From contig QFMX01000018.1 in NCBI GenBank assembly GCA_003240625.1, positions 1 through 10,872 of the forward strand: a stretch of 10,872 nt of DNA. The letters are read 5' to 3'. Positions 1 to 5,813 of this stretch are shown in pieces; position 1 is the first letter of the stretch, and every line of letters starts with the position of its first letter. The notes below the pieces were generated by a model. The model searched no databases. It was not told the DNA's origin and was given only the letters and a program-made list of their open reading frames with translations. Made by a program: the position numbers and the translations under genes. This DNA is from Sphingomonas taxi (GTDB lineage Bacteria; Pseudomonadota; Alphaproteobacteria; Sphingomonadales; Sphingomonadaceae).

Positions 1-45
1 GGAGGGGGAGGAATGTGCAACCGCCGTTACCTTACCTCCCCCTCC
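1..45. repeat. Perfect 11-bp inverted repeat, intergenic
   Basis: GGAGGGGGAGG at 1-11 is the exact reverse complement of CCTCCCCCTCC at 35-45, with 23 bases between the arms. The left arm begins at the window edge, so the true arm may be longer. It lies in the noncoding stretch downstream of the short-chain dehydrogenase gene. No T-tract follows either arm, so it is not a classical terminator. It shares the CCTCCCCC word with the hairpin at 65-84, which suggests a composite intergenic repeat element. Confidence 0.6.
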
Positions 46-47
46 GT

Positions 48-61
48 CTGGCAAGAGCCAG
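48..61. repeat. Small hairpin, 5-bp stem
   Basis: CTGGC at 48-52 pairs with GCCAG at 57-61 around an AAGA loop. It sits between the two G/C-rich palindromes of this spacer and is probably part of the same composite element. By itself it is short enough to arise by chance. Confidence 0.35.
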
Positions 62-64
62 CCA

Positions 65-84
65 CCTCCCCCTAGCGGGGGAGG
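65..84. repeat. Perfect 8-bp palindromic hairpin downstream of the SDR gene
   Basis: CCTCCCCC at 65-72 pairs perfectly with GGGGGAGG at 77-84 around a TAGC loop. Read on the minus strand it starts 8 bases past the stop codon of the short-chain dehydrogenase gene, where a transcription terminator would be expected. No run of T follows the stem, so intrinsic termination is uncertain. RNA 3'-end protection or membership of a dispersed intergenic repeat family are alternatives. Confidence 0.55.
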
Positions 85-92
85 ATTAAGGG

Positions 93-986
93 CTAAGCGA
101 CTCCCGCACCGCCCGTCACGCCGTAGACTTCACCGGTGATATAGCTCCCCTCCTGCGAGGCAAGCAGCACATACACCGGTGCGATCTCGACCGGCTGGCC
201 CGGACGGCCGAAATGGCTCTTCGACCCGAACGTCTCGACCATCTCCTGCGGCTGGCCGCCGCTCGGCTGCAATACCGTCCAGAACGGTCCCGGCGCGACG
301 ACATTGGCGCGGATACCCTTCTCGATCAGCTGCTTGGCGAGACCCTTGGTGTACGCGACGATCGCCGCCTTGGTGGTCGCATAGTCGAGCAGATTGTCCG
401 ACGGATCATAGCCCTGCACCGACGCGGTCGTGATCACCGCCGCGCCTGCGGGCAGATGCGGCACCGCGGCCTGCACGAACCAGTGGAGCGCATACACGTT
501 GGTCTTCATCGTCTGGTCGAAATCGTCGGTCGAGATATCGGCGACGGTCGGCCGCGTCTGCTGGCGCCCGGCGTTGACCACCAGCACGTCGAGACCGCCG
601 AACGCATCGACCGTCTGCTGGACCGCGGCACGACAGAACGATTCATCCTTCACGTCGCCAGACAGCGCGAGCGCCTTGCGACCCTCTGCCTCGATCAGCG
701 CGACGACCTCCTTCGCATCGGCCTCCTCGGCAGGGAGATAGACGATCGCGACGTCGGCGCCCTCGCGCGCATAGGCGATCGCGGCGGAACGACCGATGCC
801 GCTATCGCCGCCGGTGATGAGCGCTTTCCGCCCGTCCAACTTGCCCGAGCCCTTGTAGCTCGTCTCGCCGTGATCGGGTTTCGGGTCCATTTTCGACGCG
901 ATACCCGGCGCTTCCTGCGGCTGTTGCGGGAAGGGGGGCTGCGGATATTGCGTGCGCGGATCCTGCATCGTGAGCCGGTCGGCCAT
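93..986 (-). CDS. SDR family NAD(P)-dependent oxidoreductase, YghA/YdaD-like
   Basis: This 297-residue protein is a classical-fold short-chain dehydrogenase/reductase with the N-terminal extension typical of the E. coli YghA / Bacillus general stress protein 39 (YdaD) group. The extension (residues 1-50) is rich in Pro and Gln and ends in a PDHGETSYKGSGKL stretch. The Rossmann dinucleotide motif TGGDSGIG is at 58-65, D111 follows strand 4, NAG is at 138-140, N163 is the structural Asn, and the catalytic set is S189, Y202 and K206 (YxxxK). A C-terminal SYITGEVYGVTGG strand closes the fold. It is probably a cytosolic dehydrogenase acting on small aldehydes, ketones or alcohols; the substrate cannot be read from sequence. 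The start at 986 is supported by AGGAG six bases upstream. It lies 58 bp after the transporter gene on the same strand, so co-transcription is likely. The stop is TAG. Confidence 0.93.
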   Translation of the reverse strand: MADRLTMQDPRTQYPQPPFPQQPQEAPGIASKMDPKPDHGETSYKGSGKLDGRKALITGGDSGIGRSAAIAYAREGADVAIVYLPAEEADAKEVVALIEAEGRKALALSGDVKDESFCRAAVQQTVDAFGGLDVLVVNAGRQQTRPTVADISTDDFDQTMKTNVYALHWFVQAAVPHLPAGAAVITTASVQGYDPSDNLLDYATTKAAIVAYTKGLAKQLIEKGIRANVVAPGPFWTVLQPSGGQPQEMVETFGSKSHFGRPGQPVEIAPVYVLLASQEGSYITGEVYGVTGGAGVA

Positions 987-992
987 GGGAAG

Positions 993-997
993 CTCCT
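993..997 (-). promoter_or_regulatory. Ribosome binding site of the SDR gene
   Basis: AGGAG on the minus strand lies 6 bases before the ATG at 986, which supports that start codon and the full proline-rich N-terminal extension. Confidence 0.7.
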
Positions 998-1044
998 GTC
1001 TGGGGGAACAGGGGCAACCGACGGCCGACCGATCGGGTTGCGCT

Positions 1045-2679
1045 CTACTTGAGCAGGATCAACGCCTTCGACAGCGTCATGTAGATCCCCCAGAGGATCG
1101 GCAGCCCGACCGCCAGCCACGCGAACACGACCACCGGCGAGGTGCCGGCCTCCGCCGCGACCGTGCCACCGGCCACCGTCTCGACCGCGGCTGGCCTCTC
1201 GTCCGCAGGCATGTGGAACTTCGCCGCGACCGGCCGGACGAACAGGTTCGCGACGAACCCGGCGACCAGCATCGCCGCCAGCACCCAGAAGATCGGCGGA
1301 TAGATATCGCCACGCGGCACGCCCGCCGCGATCGCGCGGTCGCGCATGTTGGCGACGAGCAGCGGCCCGACCACGCCCGCGGTCGACCACGCGGTCAATA
1401 GCCGGCCGTGGATCGCACCGACATATTTCGTCCCGAACAGATCGGCGAGATACGCCGGCGCCGTCGCGAACCCGCCGCCGTACATCGAGGCGAGGATGCA
1501 GAAGACGAGGATGAACAGGCCGAGCGTCGTGCCCGCCAGTGCCGGTGCCGCCAGACCGTAGAGCAATGCGCCGGCGACGAGGATGGTCGCGAACATCGGC
1601 TTGCGCCCGATCCTGTCGGACAGCCATGCCCAGAAGAACCGCCCGCCGATGTTGAACAGGCTGATCGCACCGACGAATCCTGCGCCGACCGCCGCCGCCG
1701 CCTTCTTCTGGTCGTCGTCGAACGCCGTGAACAGCACGCCCGGCGCATCGATCAGCCGCCCGCCGAACAGCTCCTGCAACATCGGCGAGGCGATGCCGAT
1801 GATCCCGATCGAGGCTGAGACGTTGAAGAACAGCACCAGCCACACGAGCCAGAATTGCGGCGTGCGGTGCGCGTTCGACAGCGCGACGTTGAAGCGGCTG
1901 ATCGAGGCCTTGGCCGAGGTCGGCGCGGTCCAGCCGGCCGGCGCCCAGCCTTCGGCGGGCACGCGGTAGCCGATCGCGCCGGCCATCATGAACACGAAAT
2001 AGACACTCGCGAGGACCAGGAACGTCTGCCACACGCCGACGCCTGTGGGGCTGGCGAAATGCTTCATCAACAGGTCGGCAAGCGGTCCGCCGATCATCGC
2101 GCCGCCGCCGAAGCCCATGATCGCCATGCCGGTCGCCATGCCGCGCCGATCGGGAAACCATTTGATCAGCGTCGAGACGGGCGAGATATAGCCGAGCCCC
2201 AGCCCGATCCCTCCGATCACGCCCGACCCGATCCAGATCAGCCAGAGCTGGTGCATCGACACGCCGATCGCGGCGATCCCCATGCCGCCGCACCAGCAGA
2301 ATGCCGCGACGATGCCGGCTTTCCGGGGCCCCGCGCGTTCGAGCCAGCCGCCCCAGATTGCGGCGGCCGCGCCGAGCACGACGAAGAACAGCGTGTACGT
2401 CCAGACGAGATCGCTGACGCGCCAGTCGCAGGTCGTCGTGGTCAGCGCGCCGATCAGCGAGAGGTTGGGGCAGACGACCGGGTCCGAAATCCCGATCGCG
2501 CGCGACAGCGGCAGCCAGAACACGCTGAACCCGTACGCCATGCCGATGCACAGGTGGATCGCGAGCGCGCAGGGCGGCACGAGCCAGCGGTTGAAGCCGG
2601 GCGCTGCAACCGTGCGTGCCCGGCTCAGAAAGCCGTCCGCGCCCGAATCTCGTTCGCCGTATTCCCGCGTGTCAGCCAT
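1045..2679 (-). CDS. OFA-family MFS transporter (oxalate/formate or monocarboxylate type)
   Basis: This 544-residue inner-membrane protein has about 12 hydrophobic segments in the major facilitator arrangement, plus one more at the C terminus. The loop 2-3 signature is seen as GGWLERAGPRK (110-120) and its repeat in the second half as WLSDRIGRKP (352-361). The segment around 164-192 (YISPVSTLIKWFPDRRG, then MATGMAIMGFGGG) is characteristic of the oxalate:formate antiporter family, whose members move small mono- or dicarboxylates. The loop between the first two helices (about 66-90) is long and carries two cysteines, C70 and C84, which could form a periplasmic disulfide. A Pro/Ala-rich linker (about 491-515) leads to an extra helix (516-543). 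The gene lies 42 bp after the FAH-family gene and 58 bp before the dehydrogenase gene, consistent with an uptake-plus-catabolism operon. Its ribosome binding site is weak (GGGGGCGG). The substrate is inferred only to family level. Confidence 0.9.
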   Translation of the reverse strand: MADTREYGERDSGADGFLSRARTVAAPGFNRWLVPPCALAIHLCIGMAYGFSVFWLPLSRAIGISDPVVCPNLSLIGALTTTTCDWRVSDLVWTYTLFFVVLGAAAAIWGGWLERAGPRKAGIVAAFCWCGGMGIAAIGVSMHQLWLIWIGSGVIGGIGLGLGYISPVSTLIKWFPDRRGMATGMAIMGFGGGAMIGGPLADLLMKHFASPTGVGVWQTFLVLASVYFVFMMAGAIGYRVPAEGWAPAGWTAPTSAKASISRFNVALSNAHRTPQFWLVWLVLFFNVSASIGIIGIASPMLQELFGGRLIDAPGVLFTAFDDDQKKAAAAVGAGFVGAISLFNIGGRFFWAWLSDRIGRKPMFATILVAGALLYGLAAPALAGTTLGLFILVFCILASMYGGGFATAPAYLADLFGTKYVGAIHGRLLTAWSTAGVVGPLLVANMRDRAIAAGVPRGDIYPPIFWVLAAMLVAGFVANLFVRPVAAKFHMPADERPAAVETVAGGTVAAEAGTSPVVVFAWLAVGLPILWGIYMTLSKALILLK

Positions 2680-2721
2680 GCCGCCCCCGTTTATTCGCTT
2701 ATAATCGGGGACGATGGCCGA

Positions 2722-3396
2722 TCAGGCGGTGAATGTCACCTCGAGCGGTTCGAACCCGTCGATGGTCGCGCGCACGGCTTGTCCCCGGCGGATCGGCCCG
2801 ACCCCGGCGGGGGTGCCGGTGAAGATCAGATCGCCGGGCGCCAGCTCGACGAAGGTCGACAGCGTTGCAATGATTTCGGGGATGCTCCAGATCATCATCG
2901 ACAGGTCGCCCGACTGGCGCGTCTCGCCGTCGATCGCGAGCGCGATGCTGCCCGAGGCGGTGGGGACGCCCGGCGTCAGCGCCGCGACCGGTGCGGAGCG
3001 ATCGAAGCCCTTCGCCATGTCCCACGGCCGCCCGATCTTCTTCGCCGCCGCCTGGAGGTCGCGCCGGGTCAGGTCGATGCCGACGCCCGCGCCGAAGATC
3101 ATTGCCGCCGCATCCTCGACCGCGACGTCCTTGCCGCCCTTGCCGAGCGCGATGACCAGTTCGACCTCGTGATGCAGGTCTTCGGTTTGCGGCGGGAAGG
3201 GCAGGGCGCTGCCGTTCTCCACCACCGCGTCGGCGGGCTTGGTGAAGAAGAACGGCTCCTGCCGGTCGGGGTCGGAGCCCATCTCACGTGCATGATCGGC
3301 GTAGTTCTGGCCGACGCAGAAGATCCGGCGGACCGGGAAGCGATCGGTCGAGCCAGCGATGGCGACGGTCGGGGCGGTGATCGTGGGAATGTGCAT
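2722..3396 (-). CDS. Fumarylacetoacetate hydrolase family protein (acylpyruvate / fumarylpyruvate hydrolase-like)
   Basis: This 224-residue protein consists of a single FAH C-terminal-type domain, the size of FAHD1 and NagK/HpaG-like enzymes rather than the much longer fumarylacetoacetase. These enzymes hydrolyse the C-C bond of acylpyruvates or related diketo acids, using Mg2+ or Mn2+. Visible elements are CVGQNYADHAREM (27-39), the FFFTKPADAVV segment (49-59), the metal-ligand pair E77 and E79 in HHEVEL, D108 in GVGIDLTRRD, K130 in AKGFD and the GDLIFTGTPAGVG loop (188-200). The frame stays open upstream to 3522, but the ATG at 3396 is chosen because the family fold begins just after it, AAGGAG lies 5 bases upstream, and the longer form would cover the divergent gene's promoter. 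It is first in a possible three-gene leftward operon. A gentisate-type fumarylpyruvate hydrolase is possible, but no ring-cleavage genes are present in the window. Confidence 0.92.
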   Translation of the reverse strand: MHIPTITAPTVAIAGSTDRFPVRRIFCVGQNYADHAREMGSDPDRQEPFFFTKPADAVVENGSALPFPPQTEDLHHEVELVIALGKGGKDVAVEDAAAMIFGAGVGIDLTRRDLQAAAKKIGRPWDMAKGFDRSAPVAALTPGVPTASGSIALAIDGETRQSGDLSMMIWSIPEIIATLSTFVELAPGDLIFTGTPAGVGPIRRGQAVRATIDGFEPLEVTFTA

Positions 3397-3401
3397 GGTG
3401 G

Positions 3402-3407
3402 CTCCTT
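3402..3407 (-). promoter_or_regulatory. Ribosome binding site deciding the FAH-family start
   Basis: AAGGAG on the minus strand lies 5 bases before the ATG at 3396. It decides in favour of the 224-residue product over the 266-codon reading that begins at 3522. Confidence 0.75.
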
Positions 3408-3461
3408 CGCGCGCTCTAATCGACTGCGGGCGCATCCTTTGCAACGGCGGGTCGAGGCATC

Positions 3462-3477
3462 CAGACCGGAACGTCTG
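3462..3477. promoter_or_regulatory. Dyad overlapping the putative -35 element
   Basis: CAGAC (3462-3466) and GTCTG (3473-3477) form an inverted repeat separated by 6 bases, and the spacer contains the GGAAC box. A dyad at this position could be an operator in a divergent intergenic region. Five-base arms are also common by chance, so confidence is low. Confidence 0.2.
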
Positions 3478-3492
3478 TCGACACAACGGGTT
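3468..3492 (+). promoter_or_regulatory. Putative EcfG (general stress response) promoter
   Basis: GGAAC at 3468-3472 is followed after exactly 17 bases by GTT at 3490-3492. This matches the consensus reported for EcfG-type sigma factors of alphaproteobacteria, including sphingomonads: GGAAC, 16-17 bases, (C)GTT. The motif points at the catalase-like gene and would give a 5' leader of roughly 20-25 bases that includes the ribosome binding site. The base before GTT is G rather than the usual C. That the downstream gene encodes a catalase-family protein fits stress control. This is a motif match, not a mapped start site. Confidence 0.55.
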
Positions 3493-3509
3493 ACCGCTAG
3501 GCACTAACC

Positions 3510-3513
3510 GGAG
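3510..3513 (+). promoter_or_regulatory. Ribosome binding site of the catalase-like gene
   Basis: GGAG lies 8 bases before the ATG at 3522 and supports that start codon. Confidence 0.6.
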
Positions 3514-3521
3514 ATACCCCA

Positions 3522-4616
3522 ATGCCCAGCACCACCCCCGTGCGGTTCGATCCGTCGGTCGAAACGATCGCGCCCGACGAGCAGGAAACGCTGCAGAGCA
3601 TGAAGGACTCGTTCCAGGAGATCCTGGAGACCACCTCGGAAGATTACGGCCATGCGGTCCGGTCGGTCCACGCCAAGGCGCACGGCATCGCGCGCGGCAC
3701 TTTCACCGTCGCCGATCGCCTTCCGCCCGAACTCGCACAGGGTATCTTCGCGACGCCGGGCTGCCACGAGGCGATCATCCGGATATCGACCAACGCTGGC
3801 GATATCCTCGACGACAGTATCAGCCTGCCACGCGGCCTCGCGCTGAAGATTCTCGATGTCGAGGGCGCACGCCTCCCGGGGTCCGAGGACGACACGACGC
3901 AGGACTTCATCATGGTCAACGGCCCGGCCTTTTCTGCGGCGGAGCCAAAGTCTTTCGCCAAGAACCTGAAGCTACTGGCGAAGACGACCGATCGGTTCGA
4001 GGGCGTGAAGAAGGCGATGTCCGCCACCTTCCGCGTCGTTGAATCCGCGCTCGAAGCGGTCGGCGGCAAGTCGGCGACGCTGACCACGCTCGGTGGCGCC
4101 AAACCCGTCCATCCGCTCGGCGAGACCTATTATTCGCAGACGCCGTTTCGCTTCGGCGACTATATCGCGAAGGTCGCTCTGTTCCCGGTATCGCCGGAAC
4201 TCACGCGGCTGACCGGCGATCTGGTGGACATCACCGCGCGCCCGGATGCGCTGCGCGAGGTCGTCCGCGAGGAACTGGTCGAGCATGGCGGCAAATGGGA
4301 GTTCCGCGTGCAGCTGAACACGGATCTCGAGAAGATGCCGATCGAGGACGCGTCGGTGGTCTGGGACGAGGCGGAGAGCCCGTTCGTGACCGTCGCCACA
4401 CTCGACGTGCCGGCACAGCTTTCGTGGGAGCAGGGCGTCACCGATCATACCGACGACGCGCTGTCGTACAGCATCTGGCACGGCATCACCGCGCATCAGC
4501 CGCTCGGCGGCGTGAACCGCGTGCGCAAGGACACGTACAAGCAATCGGCAAACTTCCGCGGTAAGTTCAACGGCTGCCCGATGCACGAGCCGGCAAAGCT
4601 GGCGGACCTCGCCTGA
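3522..4616 (+). CDS. Catalase family haem protein (y4iL-like)
   Basis: This 364-residue protein is much shorter than classical monofunctional catalases (about 480 residues or more) and fits the small catalase-like haem-protein group named after rhizobial y4iL. The likely distal side is R47-S-V-H50-A-K52, matching the catalase VHAKG motif, together with N133 in FIMVNGPAF, matching the distal Asn region. Near the C terminus R335-x-x-x-Y339 matches the catalase RxxxY motif in which Tyr ligates the haem iron. No signal peptide is visible, so it is probably cytoplasmic. Related small catalase-like proteins range from true peroxidases to fatty-acid hydroperoxide-converting enzymes, so the substrate (hydrogen peroxide or organic hydroperoxide) is uncertain. 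An EcfG-like promoter lies upstream. The phosphoesterase gene starts 1 base after the stop, so the two are almost certainly one operon. Confidence 0.88.
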   Translation: MPSTTPVRFDPSVETIAPDEQETLQSMKDSFQEILETTSEDYGHAVRSVHAKAHGIARGTFTVADRLPPELAQGIFATPGCHEAIIRISTNAGDILDDSISLPRGLALKILDVEGARLPGSEDDTTQDFIMVNGPAFSAAEPKSFAKNLKLLAKTTDRFEGVKKAMSATFRVVESALEAVGGKSATLTTLGGAKPVHPLGETYYSQTPFRFGDYIAKVALFPVSPELTRLTGDLVDITARPDALREVVREELVEHGGKWEFRVQLNTDLEKMPIEDASVVWDEAESPFVTVATLDVPAQLSWEQGVTDHTDDALSYSIWHGITAHQPLGGVNRVRKDTYKQSANFRGKFNGCPMHEPAKLADLA

Positions 4617-4617
4617 C

Positions 4618-5364
4618 ATGACGATGGGGGGCCATACACTGAAGCTGTTCCACGTCAGCGACGTGCATTTCGGGGCGGAGGACCCGGCGGCGATCGCCTG
4701 GTTCTCCGATTGTGTCGCGCAGGAAAAGCCGGACGCGGTCATCATGACTGGCGACCTGACGATGCGCGCGACCAAGGATGAGTTCCAGCAGGGGGGCGAC
4801 TGGCTGCGGTCGCTCGGCGTGCCGGTGACGCTGGAGGTCGGCAACCACGACATCCCCTATTATTGGGACCCGTTCCGGCGATTGTTTTCGCCCTATCAAC
4901 GCTATGCTGCGGTGGAGCAGATGATCGAGCGGCCGCTGGAGCTGCCCGGCGTCACGGTGGTGCCGCTGAAGACGACCGCGCGGGCGCAGTGGCGGTGGAA
5001 TTGGTCGAAGGGGCGCGTGAGCCCCGGCTCGCTCAAGCGCGCGCTGGCGATGATCGCGGACGTGCCAAAGGGTAATCTGATCTTCATCGGCGCGCATCAT
5101 CCGCTGATCGAAGGGGGCACGACCGGGACCGCGAAGACGCGTCACGGCGACGCGGCGCTGTCTGCGCTGGCGGAGGCTGGTGCGCATGCGGTCTTGTCTG
5201 GGCACGTCCACGATCCGTTCGACATTCCGATCGAACGCGAAGGGCGGACGATCCGGATGATCGGCGCGGGCACCTTGTCGAAGCGCACCCGCGGCAGTCC
5301 ACCCGCGTTCAACGAAATCCGCGTCGAGAACGGCCGCTTCGAGACGGTGCCGCGGACGCTGTAG
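4618..5364 (+). CDS. Calcineurin-like metallophosphoesterase
   Basis: This 248-residue protein has the full set of metal-binding motifs of the calcineurin-like superfamily, in order: D15-V-H17 in HVSDVHFG, G45-D46 in MTGDLT, G75-N76-H77-D78, H160 in FIGAHHP, and G195-H196-V-H198. A binuclear metal centre (Fe, Mn or Zn) hydrolysing phosphomono- or diesters follows from this family assignment. The size and motif spacing resemble the class III cyclic-nucleotide phosphodiesterase (CpdA-like) and lipid-phosphate branches, but the substrate cannot be decided. No signal peptide or membrane segment is evident. The ATG at 4618 is 1 base past the catalase-like stop codon and has only a weak upstream purine-rich site, which suggests translational coupling. 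A second in-frame ATG at 4624 would remove two residues. The stop TAG directly abuts the stop of the convergent PilZ gene. Confidence 0.9.
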   Translation: MTMGGHTLKLFHVSDVHFGAEDPAAIAWFSDCVAQEKPDAVIMTGDLTMRATKDEFQQGGDWLRSLGVPVTLEVGNHDIPYYWDPFRRLFSPYQRYAAVEQMIERPLELPGVTVVPLKTTARAQWRWNWSKGRVSPGSLKRALAMIADVPKGNLIFIGAHHPLIEGGTTGTAKTRHGDAALSALAEAGAHAVLSGHVHDPFDIPIEREGRTIRMIGAGTLSKRTRGSPPAFNEIRVENGRFETVPRTL

Positions 5365-5736
5365 TCAGCTCTTATAGGGGTTGTTGAGTTCGGTGAGCCA
5401 GCCGGCGGCGGGCGGGCGCAAGGTGCTGCCGGATGCCCGTCGGCGGCGCGCTTCGGAGACGTCGATCGGCTTCTGGAACGCCAGCCCTGCCAGCCCGCTC
5501 CGGACCCACACCACGTTGGCGGCGGCGGGTGCGACCGACCCGATCGCGACGACGACGACGGTGCCCGCCACGAGGTCCCCGGCCTGCGCGATGCAGAGGC
5601 CGGTTTCCGAGATGTTGGTGACGCGGTGCTGGCTGGCGCCGTCCCGGTCGACGCGAAACACATCCGCGCTCAGCATCACGCTCGTCCGCGTTGCACGGGC
5701 AAGCGAGGGCGGGTTGTCGCTGGGATCGGTCGTCAT
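5365..5736 (-). CDS. PilZ domain-containing protein
   Basis: This 123-residue protein has a single small beta-barrel domain of PilZ type. The diagnostic second motif is N41-I-S43-E-T-G46 (D/NxSxxG), followed by strands rich in Val and Ala and a VVWVRSGLAGLAF segment that typically closes the barrel. The first motif appears as R14-A-T-R17, an RxxR spacing rather than canonical RxxxR, so binding of cyclic di-GMP is plausible but not assured. After about residue 90 the protein ends in a basic RRRR stretch and a short tail. No Shine-Dalgarno sequence is visible before the ATG at 5736 (the bases just upstream are TTTTTAGATC). A start at Met21 is possible but would lose the arginine motif. It lies 77 bp downstream of the TonB-like gene on the same strand, and its stop (TGA, 5367-5365) touches the stop of the convergent phosphoesterase gene. 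Confidence 0.8.
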   Translation of the reverse strand: MTTDPSDNPPSLARATRTSVMLSADVFRVDRDGASQHRVTNISETGLCIAQAGDLVAGTVVVVAIGSVAPAAANVVWVRSGLAGLAFQKPIDVSEARRRRASGSTLRPPAAGWLTELNNPYKS

Positions 5737-5813
5737 GATCTAAAAATGCCCGCGGTCGGTCCGGATTTCCAGAGCGCCGGCGATATTTCTGCGGAATGGC
5801 CCGTGACGCACGA

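Noticed and set aside
1005..1009. GGAAC box upstream of the dehydrogenase as another EcfG promoter
   Set aside because: It is on the wrong strand for the dehydrogenase and has no GTT at 16-17 bases.
695..2551. A 618-codon minus-strand open frame spanning the transporter and dehydrogenase genes
   Set aside because: It overlaps two well-supported genes in another frame and its product is arginine-rich low-complexity sequence without family features.
2697..2702. TATAAG on the minus strand before the transporter gene as a -10 element
   Set aside because: No -35-like hexamer lies 16-19 bases upstream, and the gap to the preceding gene is only 42 bp, so read-through is simpler.
3439..3444. TTGCAA as a -35 box for the FAH-family gene
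   Set aside because: The matching -10 candidate (ATTAGA region) is poor and TTGCAA is a self-palindrome, so direction is not informative. It is possible but too weak to annotate.
1855..3507. A 550-codon plus-strand open frame opposite the transporter and FAH-family genes
   Set aside because: It is an antisense shadow crossing the boundary of two real genes, with a biased His/Arg/Asp composition and no domain.
2722..3522. Longer FAH-family reading beginning at 3522
   Set aside because: The extra 42 residues do not look like the family, would overlap the divergent promoter region and catalase-like start, and the internal ATG at 3396 has a good AAGGAG site.
3972..4853. A 293-codon minus-strand open frame opposite the catalase-like gene
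   Set aside because: It crosses the junction of two coding genes on the other strand and has no recognisable domain or ribosome binding site.
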